From G965279355 sp965279355 (GTDB taxonomy: Bacteria; Pseudomonadota; Alphaproteobacteria; CACIAM-22H2): a DNA stretch of 64,000 nucleotides. How positions within the stretch are numbered: position 1 is the first letter of the stretch; every line of letters begins with the position of its first letter. Shown piece by piece: positions 1 to 7,886 of the stretch. Both the position numbers and the translations under genes were made by a program. The notes below the pieces were generated by a model that did not search any database, was not told the DNA's origin, and saw only the letters and a program-made list of their open reading frames with translations. The stretch spans positions 558,001-622,000 of the forward strand of contig OZ257155.1 in the NCBI GenBank assembly GCA_965279355.1, written 5' to 3'.

Positions 1-226
1 CGAAGCGTGAGCCGAGCTGGAACGACAGCGGATCGGGCAGGATGCCGTCCCGGTAGAGGAGCCGCGCAATCTGGCTGACGCTGCTGGCCGGCGGCACGAT
101 GACCGTGCGTGGCTCCGTCAGCGGCCCCGGACCGAGATAGCGGCTATAGCCGAGAATAAGCACCAGCGCGCCGGCCAGAATGAGGCCCGCGCCGGTAACG
201 AGGAATGATCGGAGGCCGGCCCGCAT
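1..226 (-). CDS. mltG: Endolytic murein transglycosylase MltG, N-terminal part
   Basis: Partial gene: the window edge removes everything after about residue 75. What is visible is one hydrophobic anchor helix (about residues 7-28) followed by a periplasmic segment containing VPPASSVSQIA and DGILPDP, which is how the LysM-like N-terminal region of MltG/YceG proteins begins. The family cleaves nascent glycan strands at the outer face of the inner membrane and so limits peptidoglycan chain length. The ATG at 226 lies 18 bases downstream of the fabF stop, and fabF-mltG is the usual alphaproteobacterial order, so the gene is probably the last one of the fab operon. The catalytic Glu lies outside the window, so activity cannot be judged. 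Confidence 0.85.
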   Translation of the reverse strand, partial: MRAGLRSFLVTGAGLILAGALVLILGYSRYLGPGPLTEPRTVIVPPASSVSQIARLLYRDGILPDPLSFQLGSRF

Positions 227-244
227 CAGAGCCGTCGGAACGCG

Positions 245-1507
245 TCAGCTGGCGGACGCGAGAATGATGCTGGCGTTCGTGCCGCCGAACCCGAACGAGT
301 TGGACAGCGCATACTTGATCTTCCGCTGCTTCGCCTGTTTCGGCACGAGATCGATGTCGCAGCCTTCTGCGGGATTGTCGAGATTGAGCGTCGGCGGCGC
401 CACCTGGTCGCGCAGCGCCAGGATGCAGAAGATCGCCTCGGCGCTGCCCGCCGCACCCAGCAGATGCCCGATCGACGACTTGGTCGACGACATCGACAGC
501 TTGTAGGCGTGATCGCCGAACAGGCGCTTCACAGCACCCAGCTCGATCACATCGGCCATGGTCGATGTCCCATGGGCGTTGATGTAGTCAATGTCCTCGA
601 CATTGAGATTGGCGCTTTTCACCGCCGCACGCATGGAGCGGAACGCACCGTTGCCGTCCTCGGACGGCGCGGTGATGTGATAGGCATCGCCCGACATGCC
701 GTAGCCGATGACTTCGGCGTAGATCTTCGCGCCGCGCTTCTTGGCGTGCTCGTATTCCTCGAGCACAACAACGCCGGAACCCTCGCCCATGACGAAGCCG
801 TCGCGATCCTTGTCCCAGGGACGCGACGCCCGCGACGGCGTGTCGTTGAATGCCGTCGACAAGGCGCGGGCCGCCGCGAAACCGGCCATGCCGAGACGGC
901 AGCACGCCGCTTCGGCGCCGCCGGCCACCATCACATCGGCATCGCCCAGCTTGATGAGACGCGAAGCATCGCCGATGGCGTGCGCGCCCGTCGAGCAGGC
1001 CGTCACCACCGAATGGTTCGGACCCTTGAAGCCGTAACGGATCGAGAGCTGGCCGGAGGCGAGATTGATCAGCGCCGACGGAATGAAAAACGGGCTTACG
1101 CGGCGCGGCCCCTTTTCGATCAGGATCTGCGAGGTGTCGTAGATCGTCTTCAGGCCGCCGATGCCGGAGCCGATCAGAACGCCCGTGCGTTCGCGATCCT
1201 CTTCGGCTTCCGGCTTCCAGCCGGAATCCTCGACCGCCTGAATGCCCGCGGCCATCGCGAAGATGATGAACTCATCCATCTTGCGATGATCTTTCGCGGG
1301 AACCCAATCGTCGGCGTTGAACAGGCCGGCCGATGTTTCGCCGCGCGGCACCTGTCCGGCGACCTTTGCCGGCAGATCGGAGACGTCGAAAGATTGAATC
1401 GCCCGCAGGCCGGATTCGCCGGCGACGAGACGCTTCCAGGACTCTTCCACGCCGCATGCAAGCGGCGAGACAAGCCCCAAACCAGTGATGACAACGCGAC
1501 GGGTCAT
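245..1507 (-). CDS. fabF: 3-oxoacyl-[ACP] synthase II (KAS II)
   Basis: Cytoplasmic condensing enzyme that joins malonyl-ACP to acyl-ACP in fatty-acid elongation. The 420-residue length is normal for FabF. The Cys-His-His active site is complete: Cys171 in VVTACSTGAHA, His312 in NAHGTST and His348 in SSIGHLLGAAG, with the Gly-rich C-terminal GFGGTNAS motif. It lies between acpP and mltG on the same strand, 57 bases after the acpP stop, consistent with one acpP-fabF-mltG transcript. The paralogue KAS I (FabB) is less likely because of the acpP linkage and the overall FabF-type N-terminus (RRVVITGLGLVSP). Confidence 0.97.
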   Translation of the reverse strand: MTRRVVITGLGLVSPLACGVEESWKRLVAGESGLRAIQSFDVSDLPAKVAGQVPRGETSAGLFNADDWVPAKDHRKMDEFIIFAMAAGIQAVEDSGWKPEAEEDRERTGVLIGSGIGGLKTIYDTSQILIEKGPRRVSPFFIPSALINLASGQLSIRYGFKGPNHSVVTACSTGAHAIGDASRLIKLGDADVMVAGGAEAACCRLGMAGFAAARALSTAFNDTPSRASRPWDKDRDGFVMGEGSGVVVLEEYEHAKKRGAKIYAEVIGYGMSGDAYHITAPSEDGNGAFRSMRAAVKSANLNVEDIDYINAHGTSTMADVIELGAVKRLFGDHAYKLSMSSTKSSIGHLLGAAGSAEAIFCILALRDQVAPPTLNLDNPAEGCDIDLVPKQAKQRKIKYALSNSFGFGGTNASIILASAS

Positions 1508-1564
1508 GGTGTCGATCCGATCATGTGGAGTGACCGGTGCGCAGGCGGAAGCCCACGCTGACTT

Positions 1565-1798
1565 TTACTTATGCGCGTCGATGAACGTGATCGCGTCCTT
1601 GACGGTCGTGATCTTCTCGGCGGCGTCGTCGGGGATTTCGCAACCGAATTCCTCTTCGAAGGCCATGACCAGCTCAACCGTATCGAGGCTGTCGGCGCCC
1701 AGGTCGTCAACGAAGCTGGCGTTTTCCGTCACCTTCGCCTCGTCCACTCCGAGATGCTCGACTACGATTTTCTTGACGCGTTCGGCGACGCTGCTCAT
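1565..1798 (-). CDS. acpP: Acyl carrier protein
   Basis: Small acidic carrier (77 residues) that holds growing acyl chains on a 4'-phosphopantetheine arm. The modified serine is Ser37 in the invariant DDLGADSLDTVEL motif. I start at the ATG at 1798 (MSSVAERVKK) rather than the in-frame TTG six bases upstream, because an AAAGG ribosome-binding site sits about nine bases before this ATG. The upstream stretch 1799-1965 separates it from fabG and carries a possible -10 (TATAGT on the minus strand, 1911-1916), so acpP may have its own promoter in addition to read-through from fabD-fabG. Confidence 0.97.
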   Translation of the reverse strand: MSSVAERVKKIVVEHLGVDEAKVTENASFVDDLGADSLDTVELVMAFEEEFGCEIPDDAAEKITTVKDAITFIDAHK

Positions 1799-1965
1799 CG
1801 GCAAAAACCTTTCCGCTGGGTAACTGGGCGATTCGTTAGAGACTTGATCTTAGATACTTAGGGTCCCGGCAGCCACAAAAGCGCCGAAAACCGCCGGTCT
1901 GGTAACACAAACTATAGCGCATGACTAGCAACAGGGCAGCCTGCGGGCAAGCCCCGTTTACGCCG

Positions 1966-2703
1966 TCAGATCATGGCCATGCCGCCGTTAACATGCAATG
2001 TCTGCCCGGTGACGTAGGCCGCCTCCTCGCTGGCGAGGTAAACCACCGCCGCGGCGATGTCATCGATGGCCCCCAGCCGGCCGGCGGGAATGGCCGCGGT
2101 CAGCTTGGCCTTCTGCTCGTCCGAGAGCGCGTCGGTCATCGGTGTCACGATAAAACCGGGCGCCACGCAATTTACCGTGATGCCGCGCGACCCGACTTCC
2201 GCCGCCATGGCCTTGCTCATGCCGATCATGCCGGCCTTGGCGGCGGCATAGTTCGCCTGCCCGGGATTGCCGGTGACGCCGACGATCGAGGTGATGCCGA
2301 TGATGCGGCCCCAGCGGCGCTTCATCATGCCGCGCATCGCCGCGCGGGACAGGCGGAACCCGGCCGACAGGTTCACGTCGATCACCTTCTGCCAGTCCTC
2401 GTCCTTCATCCGCATCGTCAGCTGATCGCGGGTAAGGCCGGCATTGTTGACCAGGATATCGATCTGGCCGAGCGCCGATTCGGCATCCTTGAACAGTTTC
2501 TCGGTCGCCGCCGCGTCTCCGAGATCGCCCGGCGTCACCACGGCGTTATCGCCGACCTCGCTTTTCATCTTCTCCAGCGCATCGACGCGCGTACCCGACA
2601 ACGCAACCCGTGCGCCCTGCTGCGCCAGCGCCTTGGCAATGGCGCCGCCGATACCGCCCGATGCGCCGGTGACCAGCGCGTTCTTCCCGCTCAGTGAAAA
2701 CAT
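1966..2703 (-). CDS. fabG: 3-oxoacyl-[ACP] reductase
   Basis: NADPH-dependent short-chain dehydrogenase that reduces 3-oxoacyl-ACP in the elongation cycle. It has 245 residues with the cofactor motif TGASGGIGG near residue 12, NNAG at 86-89, and the catalytic triad Ser139, Tyr152 and Lys156 (NYAAAKAG). Its C-terminus ends in the hydrophobic GGMAMI typical of FabG. Gene order fabG-acpP-fabF supports the specific FabG assignment over other SDRs. Unusually, fabD is not directly upstream: two unrelated small genes separate them. Confidence 0.96.
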   Translation of the reverse strand: MFSLSGKNALVTGASGGIGGAIAKALAQQGARVALSGTRVDALEKMKSEVGDNAVVTPGDLGDAAATEKLFKDAESALGQIDILVNNAGLTRDQLTMRMKDEDWQKVIDVNLSAGFRLSRAAMRGMMKRRWGRIIGITSIVGVTGNPGQANYAAAKAGMIGMSKAMAAEVGSRGITVNCVAPGFIVTPMTDALSDEQKAKLTAAIPAGRLGAIDDIAAAVVYLASEEAAYVTGQTLHVNGGMAMI

Positions 2704-2730
2704 CGAATCAGTGCCCCTGACAGTGAATGG

Positions 2731-3213
2731 CTAGAAATAAGCGATCAGACGCCCGCCGGCGAGAACGCCCAACCATAGAAGCATGGAGAGGGCGGCCGTC
2801 GCGCGCGCAAAAGACGGCGCCGCACCCTCGCCCCACGCCGCGATGCTGCGCCACGGCCCGACATGGAACAGCAGCGCATTGAGCCCCGCCAGAATCAGCA
2901 GGACCATCTTGATGCGGAAAGAGGGATTTTCGGCGATGGACGTGGCTTCCGTTGTGAACAGCAGGAACCCCATCGGCGCCGCGAGAGCGAAACCGCACAG
3001 CGCGACGGGCAGCAGAAAACGGCCGGCCTTCGCCAGCGGAATACCCTGCCCGAGACCCAGCACGCGCAGATCGAACGAGACAATGGCGCCGATCAGAATA
3101 GAGAAGCCGACGATGTGCAGCGTTTCGACGGCGGGGTACAGCCACATGGACTGTCGCATCGCCTCGCCGAGCGCACTGCCTTCCAGCGCTGCCAACACAT
3201 CCTGAGCGGCCAT
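2731..3213 (-). CDS. DUF6644-like small membrane protein
   Basis: A 160-residue integral membrane protein with about four hydrophobic segments (near residues 30-55, 65-85, 100-118 and 135-157). The VETLHIVGFSILIGAIV stretch and the following FDLRVLGLG are typical of a family I recall as DUF6644; no biochemical function is known to me. The ATG at 3213 is only four bases after the stop of the DUF6152 gene, so the two are probably translated together. The pair sits inside the fatty-acid synthesis cluster but shows no link to lipid synthesis in its sequence. The family name is from memory and should be confirmed by profile search. Confidence 0.7.
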   Translation of the reverse strand: MAAQDVLAALEGSALGEAMRQSMWLYPAVETLHIVGFSILIGAIVSFDLRVLGLGQGIPLAKAGRFLLPVALCGFALAAPMGFLLFTTEATSIAENPSFRIKMVLLILAGLNALLFHVGPWRSIAAWGEGAAPSFARATAALSMLLWLGVLAGGRLIAYF

Positions 3214-3217
3214 GTCG

Positions 3218-3586
3218 TTAGCGGAGTTCGACCGTCTTGCCGGCCACGATGATCCGCTCGGCCCGCATCTCGGACGGATCCGACTTGTTCGGATAGCCGA
3301 CGACGGTGCAGGTCCTGCCCGGCGCGATCATCTCCGCCGTCAGGCCGCGATTCTGCATGCGGGACGGCGGCGCCAGTGTGCAGACCCAGACCTTGTCGGC
3401 CACCTGCAGGCGCAGCTCGCCATGCGGATTCACAAACTTGCTTTCGAGGACGCGGCCTTCGAGGTTCAGGACCTGCGCCGAATCATAGCTGCCCCAGCCA
3501 TGATGGGCGCGGGCCGGCGCAGCCAGTCCCAGCAATCCGATTGAAGCAAGACCGAGCGTTACTTCGCGGCGCGACAGATTCGGCAT
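3218..3586 (-). CDS. DUF6152 family secreted protein
   Basis: A 122-residue protein with a Tat-like signal (SRREVTLGLAS, then a hydrophobic core and an ARA cleavage site near residue 27). The mature part starts with HHGWGSYDS, then an EGRV...NPHGELRL beta-rich domain characteristic of DUF6152 proteins. Function is unknown. I start at the ATG at 3586 because AGGAGG lies about six bases upstream; a longer reading frame begins at 3637 but lacks such a site and would disrupt the signal peptide. The HH pair after the cleavage site could bind metal, which is a guess. Confidence 0.75.
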   Translation of the reverse strand: MPNLSRREVTLGLASIGLLGLAAPARAHHGWGSYDSAQVLNLEGRVLESKFVNPHGELRLQVADKVWVCTLAPPSRMQNRGLTAEMIAPGRTCTVVGYPNKSDPSEMRAERIIVAGKTVELR

Positions 3587-3640
3587 AACGACCTCCTGTT
3601 GAACGTCCCAGCGTCTTAAACGTCGAAGCCACTTCAAAGA

Positions 3641-4597
3641 TCAAAGCGTCTTGGCGAGCGCCTCGATATCCGCCGGCGTCTGCACCGAAATTCCGGTGAG
3701 ATCGCCGTCGATGCGCTTGGCGAGGCCTGTCAGCACCTTGCCGGCACCAAGCTCGACCAGCGTACTGACTCCCTGCCCTTTCATATAGAGGCAGCATTCC
3801 CGCCACCGCACCGTGCCGGTGACCTGCTTGACCAGCAGATCGCGGATCGTAACCGGATCGCTCACCGCCGACGCCGTGACGTTGGCGACGAGCGGTACCA
3901 GAGGAGGCGCCATGGTCGTACCGCCGAGCGCCTCGGCCATCGCATCGGCGGCCGGCTGCATCAGGGCGCAATGGAACGGCGCGCTGACCGGCAGCAGGAT
4001 GGCGCGCTTGGCGCCCTTGGTCTTGGCGATCTCCAGCGCCCGGTCGACGGCCGCCTTGGCACCGCTGACCACGACCTGACCCGGCGCGTTGTCGTTGGCG
4101 GCAGAGCAGACCTCGGTCGTGCCGTCCGGCGCCTTCGAAGCCGCCTCCGCGACCTCCTGAGCCGCCGCCAGGTCCAGCCCGAGCAATGCCGCCATGGCGC
4201 CTTCGCCGACGGGAACCGCCTTCTGCATGGCATCGCCGCGCAGGCGCAGCAGCCGCGCGGCATCGGAGAGCGTGAACGTACGGGCGGCGGCGAGCGCCGA
4301 ATATTCGCCGAGCGAATGGCCGGCCACGAATTTGGCGGCCTTGCCGAGGTCGAGCTTGGCCTCGGCCTCCAGCACCCGCAGCACGGCGACACTGACCGCC
4401 ATCAGGGCCGGCTGGGCATTGGCGGTCAGGGTGAGTTCGCTCTCCGGTCCCTCGAACATCAGCTTCGAGAGCTTCTGGTTCAGGGCGTCGTCGACTTCCT
4501 GAAAGACCTCCCGCGCGGCCGCGAAGGCCGTGGCGAGATCGCGCCCCATGCCGACCGCCTGTGAACCCTGCCCCGGAAAGACAAACGCGCGCGTCAT
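3641..4597 (-). CDS. fabD: Malonyl-CoA:ACP transacylase
   Basis: Transfers malonyl from CoA to ACP to supply fatty-acid synthesis. The 318-residue protein begins MTRAFVFPGQGSQ, the family signature, and has the nucleophile Ser95 in GHSLGEYSAL and the catalytic His in APFHCALM. The ATG at 4597 is preferred over the in-frame ATG seven codons earlier, because GGAG lies about ten bases before it and the family starts at this Met. It is the first gene of the minus-strand fab cluster in this window; the two DUF genes lie between it and fabG. Confidence 0.97.
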   Translation of the reverse strand: MTRAFVFPGQGSQAVGMGRDLATAFAAAREVFQEVDDALNQKLSKLMFEGPESELTLTANAQPALMAVSVAVLRVLEAEAKLDLGKAAKFVAGHSLGEYSALAAARTFTLSDAARLLRLRGDAMQKAVPVGEGAMAALLGLDLAAAQEVAEAASKAPDGTTEVCSAANDNAPGQVVVSGAKAAVDRALEIAKTKGAKRAILLPVSAPFHCALMQPAADAMAEALGGTTMAPPLVPLVANVTASAVSDPVTIRDLLVKQVTGTVRWRECCLYMKGQGVSTLVELGAGKVLTGLAKRIDGDLTGISVQTPADIEALAKTL

Positions 4598-4819
4598 ACA
4601 GCCAGACTCCTGCCCCAATTGGTCGGCTCACCTAAGCGGCGGGGGACAGGGTGTCAAGCAAAGCCCTGCGACGGCTACTGCCGCATACATCAGACGCACG
4701 TAACCCGACTACGGCCGGGACGAGGGACAAGTTGATGGACTTAAGTGATCTGTTCCAGATTGTCGACGAGCGGGAACCTGCCAGCCGCTCGTTGACGTCG
4801 AGCGCCCAACTCGTCGCTT

Positions 4820-5035
4820 TCAGTCGGCATCGGGGTGGTTGTCGCCCCGCCTCTGCGCCGAGACGGCGAGCCTCTGGTAGGCCTTGGCCATGCGTTCCAG
4901 TTCTTCACGAACATCATCGAAAATCGCGCTTTCAGCCATGGTCAGAAGGCGTAGTGCTTCCTGGTGGTAGAAGTCAGCCTTGGGCTGGTTGCTCGGCACG
5001 GTCGCTGCCCCGTCTGTTCGTAATCCAACAAACAT
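4820..5035 (-). CDS. Small helical protein of unknown function
   Basis: A 71-residue reading frame whose C-terminal two thirds would form amphipathic helices (YHQEALRLLTMAESAIFDD, then REELERMAKAYQRLA). This resembles the many short alphaproteobacterial proteins made of a repeated (Y/F)xxxAxxxxxxAE pattern, for which no function is established. There is no clear ribosome-binding site at the ATG at 5035, so the true start may be internal. No signal peptide or membrane segment is seen. It stands alone between fabD and the ribosomal protein operon. Confidence 0.5.
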   Translation of the reverse strand: MFVGLRTDGAATVPSNQPKADFYHQEALRLLTMAESAIFDDVREELERMAKAYQRLAVSAQRRGDNHPDAD

Positions 5036-5273
5036 GACGGATGTATGAAGGACGCGTGCCTCTTTGGATATCAGGTCTTCACCCTACCCCGATGAGGTTA
5101 ACGCTTGAGCTCCGTTAATCAAAACTGCCCCGGGCTTCGGTCTTTAATCGTGCAGGGATCGCCCGTGAACCTCATCCAGTTTCTTATTTGTGCAAGATTA
5201 ATATATTGGTTTCAATGTATTAGAAATCATAATTAATCTCAAACCTGCGCAAGCCGGAAAGGCAGCGCCTAGC
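5036..5273. other. Non-coding stretch upstream of the rpsF promoter
   Basis: No gene is supported here. The stretch holds an unusually AT-rich island (about 5179-5245) in an otherwise GC-rich region. Within it, AGATTAAT at 5195-5202 and ATTAATCT at 5232-5239 are perfect inverted arms 29 bases apart. The island ends about 30 bases before the -35 element of the rpsF promoter and could be an upstream activator or nucleoid-protein site; this is inference. Confidence 0.4.
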
Positions 5274-5301
5274 TTGAACCCCCGGAATATCCGTGTATAT
5301 T
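5274..5301 (+). promoter_or_regulatory. Probable sigma-70 promoter of the rpsF operon
   Basis: TTGAAC (5274-5279) and TATATT (5296-5301) are separated by 16 bases and match the -35 and -10 consensus in five of six positions each. They lie about 130 bases upstream of the rpsF start, leaving room for a structured leader. No competing match is as good in this gap. Confidence 0.6.
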
Positions 5302-5311
5302 CCCCGCCTTC

Positions 5312-5377
5312 GCGGCCGGGAGACATCCGGCCGCCTCCTTGCCGGCTTCGGTATCCGTAAGGATCGGGTAAGTCGGC
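5312..5377 (+). promoter_or_regulatory. Structured 5' leader of rpsF-rpsR
   Basis: Two hairpins can be drawn. The first pairs GCGGCCGG (5312-5319) with CCGGCCGC (5327-5334) around a 7-nt loop. The second pairs GCCGGCTT (5341-5348) with AAGTCGGC (5370-5377, one G-U pair) and encloses an inner ATCC/GGAT helix capped by a GTAA (GNRA) tetraloop at 5357-5360. S6 and S18 are known in several bacteria to bind a leader in their own mRNA and repress it; whether this leader matches that motif is not established here. Confidence 0.45.
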
Positions 5378-5431
5378 TTGGCCTGGGGCGATAATCGCTG
5401 CCGGGTATTAGCCATGAGGAGCCAGATCGAA

Positions 5432-5881
5432 ATGTCGTTCTACGAGAACGTCTTTATTGCGCGTCAAGATTTGTCCCCGGCCCAGGTCGACACCCTGGCC
5501 GATCAGTTCGCCGCCACCATCAAGGAACTCGGCGGCGAAGTGAAGAAACGTGAGTCCTGGGGTCTTCGCAACCTGTCCTACCGGATGCGCAAGAACCGCA
5601 AGGGCCACTACGTCCTGTTCAACATCGACGCCCCGTCGGCGGCCATCATCGAGATGGAACGCACGATGCGCCTCAGCGAAGACATCATCCGCTTCATGAC
5701 CATCAAGGTCGAAGAGCTTGAGGAAGGTCCCTCGGCGATGATGCAGAAGCGTGAGGAACGCGGTGAGCGCAGCGAGCGCGGCTTTGGCGATCGCGGCGGT
5801 TTTGGCGATCGTGACCGCGGCCCGCGCCGCCGTGACGAGCGTGGCGGCGAAGGCATGCCGGTTGAAGGAGTCCAGTCATGA
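5432..5881 (+). CDS. rpsF: Small ribosomal subunit protein bS6
   Basis: S6 binds S18 and 16S rRNA in the platform of the 30S subunit. The protein begins MSFYENVFIARQDLS, the normal S6 N-terminus, so I start at 5432; the longer frame from 5378 adds residues not found in the family. GAGGAG lies about ten bases upstream. The globular domain ends near residue 100, and the remaining residues form an Arg/Gly/Asp/Glu-rich tail (ERGERSERGFGDRGG and onward). The stop overlaps the rpsR start (ATGA at 5878-5881), so the two partners are translationally coupled. Confidence 0.97.
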   Translation: MSFYENVFIARQDLSPAQVDTLADQFAATIKELGGEVKKRESWGLRNLSYRMRKNRKGHYVLFNIDAPSAAIIEMERTMRLSEDIIRFMTIKVEELEEGPSAMMQKREERGERSERGFGDRGGFGDRDRGPRRRDERGGEGMPVEGVQS

Positions 5882-6216
5882 GCGGCTTTGGTGGTGGCGG
5901 TGATCGCGGTGGCGATCGTGGCGGTGACCGCGGCGGCGATCGCGGTGGTGATCGTGGTGGCGACCGCGCGGGTGGCGGTGGCGGCTTCGGCGCGCGCCGT
6001 CCGTTCTTCCGTCGTCGCAAGACCTGCCCGTTCTCGGGCCCGCATGCGCCCAAGATCGACTACAAGGACACCCGTCTCCTGCAGCGCTTCCTCTCGGAGC
6101 GCGGCAAGATCGTGCCGTCCCGCATCACGGCGGTCTCGGCCAAGAAGCAGCGTGAGCTTTCCCAGGCGATCAAGCGCGCGCGGTTCCTCGGCCTCCTGCC
6201 CTACCTGCTGGCCTAG
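5878..6216 (+). CDS. rpsR: Small ribosomal subunit protein bS18, with GGDR-repeat extension
   Basis: S18 forms a heterodimer with S6 in the 30S subunit. The core (residues about 40-112) is standard: RRPFFRRRKTCPFSG, then DYKDTRLLQRF and AKKQRELSQAIKRARFLGLLPY. The N-terminus is unusual: six consecutive GGDR units occupy residues 7-30. Their codons vary synonymously (ggt/ggc, gat/gac, cgt/cgc), which suggests the peptide, not the DNA, is conserved. The start ATG overlaps the rpsF stop. The protein is 112 residues against roughly 75-90 in most bacteria. Confidence 0.97.
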   Translation: MSGFGGGGDRGGDRGGDRGGDRGGDRGGDRAGGGGGFGARRPFFRRRKTCPFSGPHAPKIDYKDTRLLQRFLSERGKIVPSRITAVSAKKQRELSQAIKRARFLGLLPYLLA

Positions 6217-6243
6217 GCCGCCGGGACTAGCGAGATCAAACCG

Positions 6244-7179
6244 ATGCCGACCTTCGCGTTCATCGCGATGGCCGCGGGCCTCGCGAGCGCCGCTGTTCAT
6301 GCAGCGCTGCTTAGCGGGTCCTTCGGCGCCATCATCCTGGCCTATCTGTCACAGCTTCCGCTGTTCCTGATCGGGCTGTGGGTGGGGTTTGGCGGCGTGG
6401 CGATTGCCGCGCTGACTGCCATCGTCGTTCTGGCGGCGGCCGGCGGTCTGATCTTCGCTCTGGTCTATGTGGTGGTGAACGCGGCGCCGGCTTTGGTGAT
6501 GACCTACCTCGCCCAGCTCAATCGCACGGATGAGAACGGAAAAACCGAGTATCTGCCGATCGGCCACCTGATTGCCGGTCTGGTCGGTGCGACGGCGGTG
6601 ATGTTCCTGCTCGTGCTGGTTCTGCTGTCGGGCATGGAAGGCGGCGCCGAAGGCACGCTGCGCGGTTTTGTCGACACGGTGCTGAAGCAGTTCATGGGTT
6701 CGGGCGCCAGCTCGAACCCTGAAACCCTGGAGGCGGCAGCCTATGCCGTCGCCCGGATCCTGCCCGGCGTCATCGCGGCATCGTGGATGGCCATGGTGAT
6801 CGTCAATGCCGTGCTGGCGCAGGGACTGCTCGTCCGCTTCGGCCGCAATTTCCGGCCCTCGCCGGCGATGGCGGATATCGAGCTGCCAAGCTGGATGCTG
6901 GGCGCCATCGCGATTGCCGGGATCGGCTCGATCCTGCCCGGCACCGCGGGCTTCGTCGGCGGCAATCTCGCCCTGATCTTCACCATCGCCTTCGCGCTGG
7001 CCGGCCTTGCGGTCGTTCACGCGCTACTGTCCCGCTTTCCCCACCGCAATCTGCTGCTGGTGGCAACCTACGCATTCATTTTCATGTTCGGCTGGCCGGT
7101 GGCGCTTGTTGCGGCGCTGGGGCTTGCCGAGCCATGGCTAAAACTGCGCCGCCGTTACGGCGGCCAACCGGGTACCTGA
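6244..7179 (+). CDS. DUF2232 family membrane protein
   Basis: A 311-residue integral membrane protein with about eight hydrophobic helices spread over its full length and only short hydrophilic loops, one of which reads LNRTDENGKTEYLPIG. DUF2232 (YybS-like) proteins are regularly encoded between rpsR and rplI in alphaproteobacteria, and this gene occupies exactly that slot. The molecular role is unknown; the family is distantly related to substrate-binding membrane subunits of transporters. It starts 27 bases after rpsR and ends 11 bases before rplI, so it is co-transcribed with the ribosomal genes. Confidence 0.85.
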   Translation: MPTFAFIAMAAGLASAAVHAALLSGSFGAIILAYLSQLPLFLIGLWVGFGGVAIAALTAIVVLAAAGGLIFALVYVVVNAAPALVMTYLAQLNRTDENGKTEYLPIGHLIAGLVGATAVMFLLVLVLLSGMEGGAEGTLRGFVDTVLKQFMGSGASSNPETLEAAAYAVARILPGVIAASWMAMVIVNAVLAQGLLVRFGRNFRPSPAMADIELPSWMLGAIAIAGIGSILPGTAGFVGGNLALIFTIAFALAGLAVVHALLSRFPHRNLLLVATYAFIFMFGWPVALVAALGLAEPWLKLRRRYGGQPGT

Positions 7180-7190
7180 GGAGAACTTCA

Positions 7191-7859
7191 ATGTCAGCTA
7201 TGGACGTCATCCTGCTCGAGCGCGTCGAATCCCTTGGCCAGATGGGCGATGTGGTGAAGGTGAAGCCGGGCTACGCCCGCAACTTCCTTCTGCCGCAGAA
7301 GAAGGCCCTGCGCGCGACCAAGGAAAATCGCGAGTATTTCGACAAGCAGCGCGCGCAGCTTGAGGCCACCAACCTCCAGCGCAAGAAGGACGCGGAAGCC
7401 GTCGGCGAGAAGCTGAACGGCCAGTCGGTCGTCATCATCCGCCAGGCCGGCGAATTCGGCCAGCTCTACGGCTCGGTCAGCACCCGCGACATCTCGGATG
7501 CGATCACCGCCGCGGGCTTCACCATCGACCGCCGCCAGGTGCTGCTCGACGCGCCGATCAAGACGCTGGGCCTGCACAAGACGCGCGTCGTCCTGCATCC
7601 GGAAGTTCAGGTGTCGGTGACCGCCAACGTCGCGCTCTCCGAAGATGAAGCCGCCGCCCAGGCCGCCGGCAAGAGCCGCACGGTCGATGCCGCTGCTGCT
7701 GAAGCCGCTGCCGCCGCCGAACTCGAAGCCGCCGCCGCTGCCCCGGCTGCGCCCGCCGAAGAAGGCGCCGAGCCGGCCGAAGCCGCCGCTGGCGAAGACG
7801 CCGGCGAGCCGAAGAAGAAGGAAAAGAAGGCCAAGGCCAAGAAAGCCAAGGACGAATAA
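7191..7859 (+). CDS. rplI: Large ribosomal subunit protein bL9
   Basis: L9 binds 23S rRNA domain V near the base of the L1 stalk and helps maintain reading frame. The conserved N-terminal domain is clear (MDVILLERVESLGQMGDVV, then VKPGYARNFLLP). The ATG at 7191 has GAGGAG about eight bases upstream; an ATG nine bases later is also possible. After the C-terminal domain (about residue 150) the protein continues with an Ala/Glu-rich segment and a Lys-rich end (KKKEKKAKAKKAKDE), giving 222 residues instead of about 150. It is the last gene of the operon, and a strong terminator follows. Confidence 0.97.
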   Translation: MSAMDVILLERVESLGQMGDVVKVKPGYARNFLLPQKKALRATKENREYFDKQRAQLEATNLQRKKDAEAVGEKLNGQSVVIIRQAGEFGQLYGSVSTRDISDAITAAGFTIDRRQVLLDAPIKTLGLHKTRVVLHPEVQVSVTANVALSEDEAAAQAAGKSRTVDAAAAEAAAAAELEAAAAAPAAPAEEGAEPAEAAAGEDAGEPKKKEKKAKAKKAKDE

Positions 7860-7886
7860 TCCTCGCTTCCTACTACCCGCTAACAG

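Noticed and set aside
5893..5970. Short tandem repeats that could suggest a CRISPR or VNTR array
   Set aside because: The 12-base units have no spacers and encode GGDR repeats in frame within rpsR.
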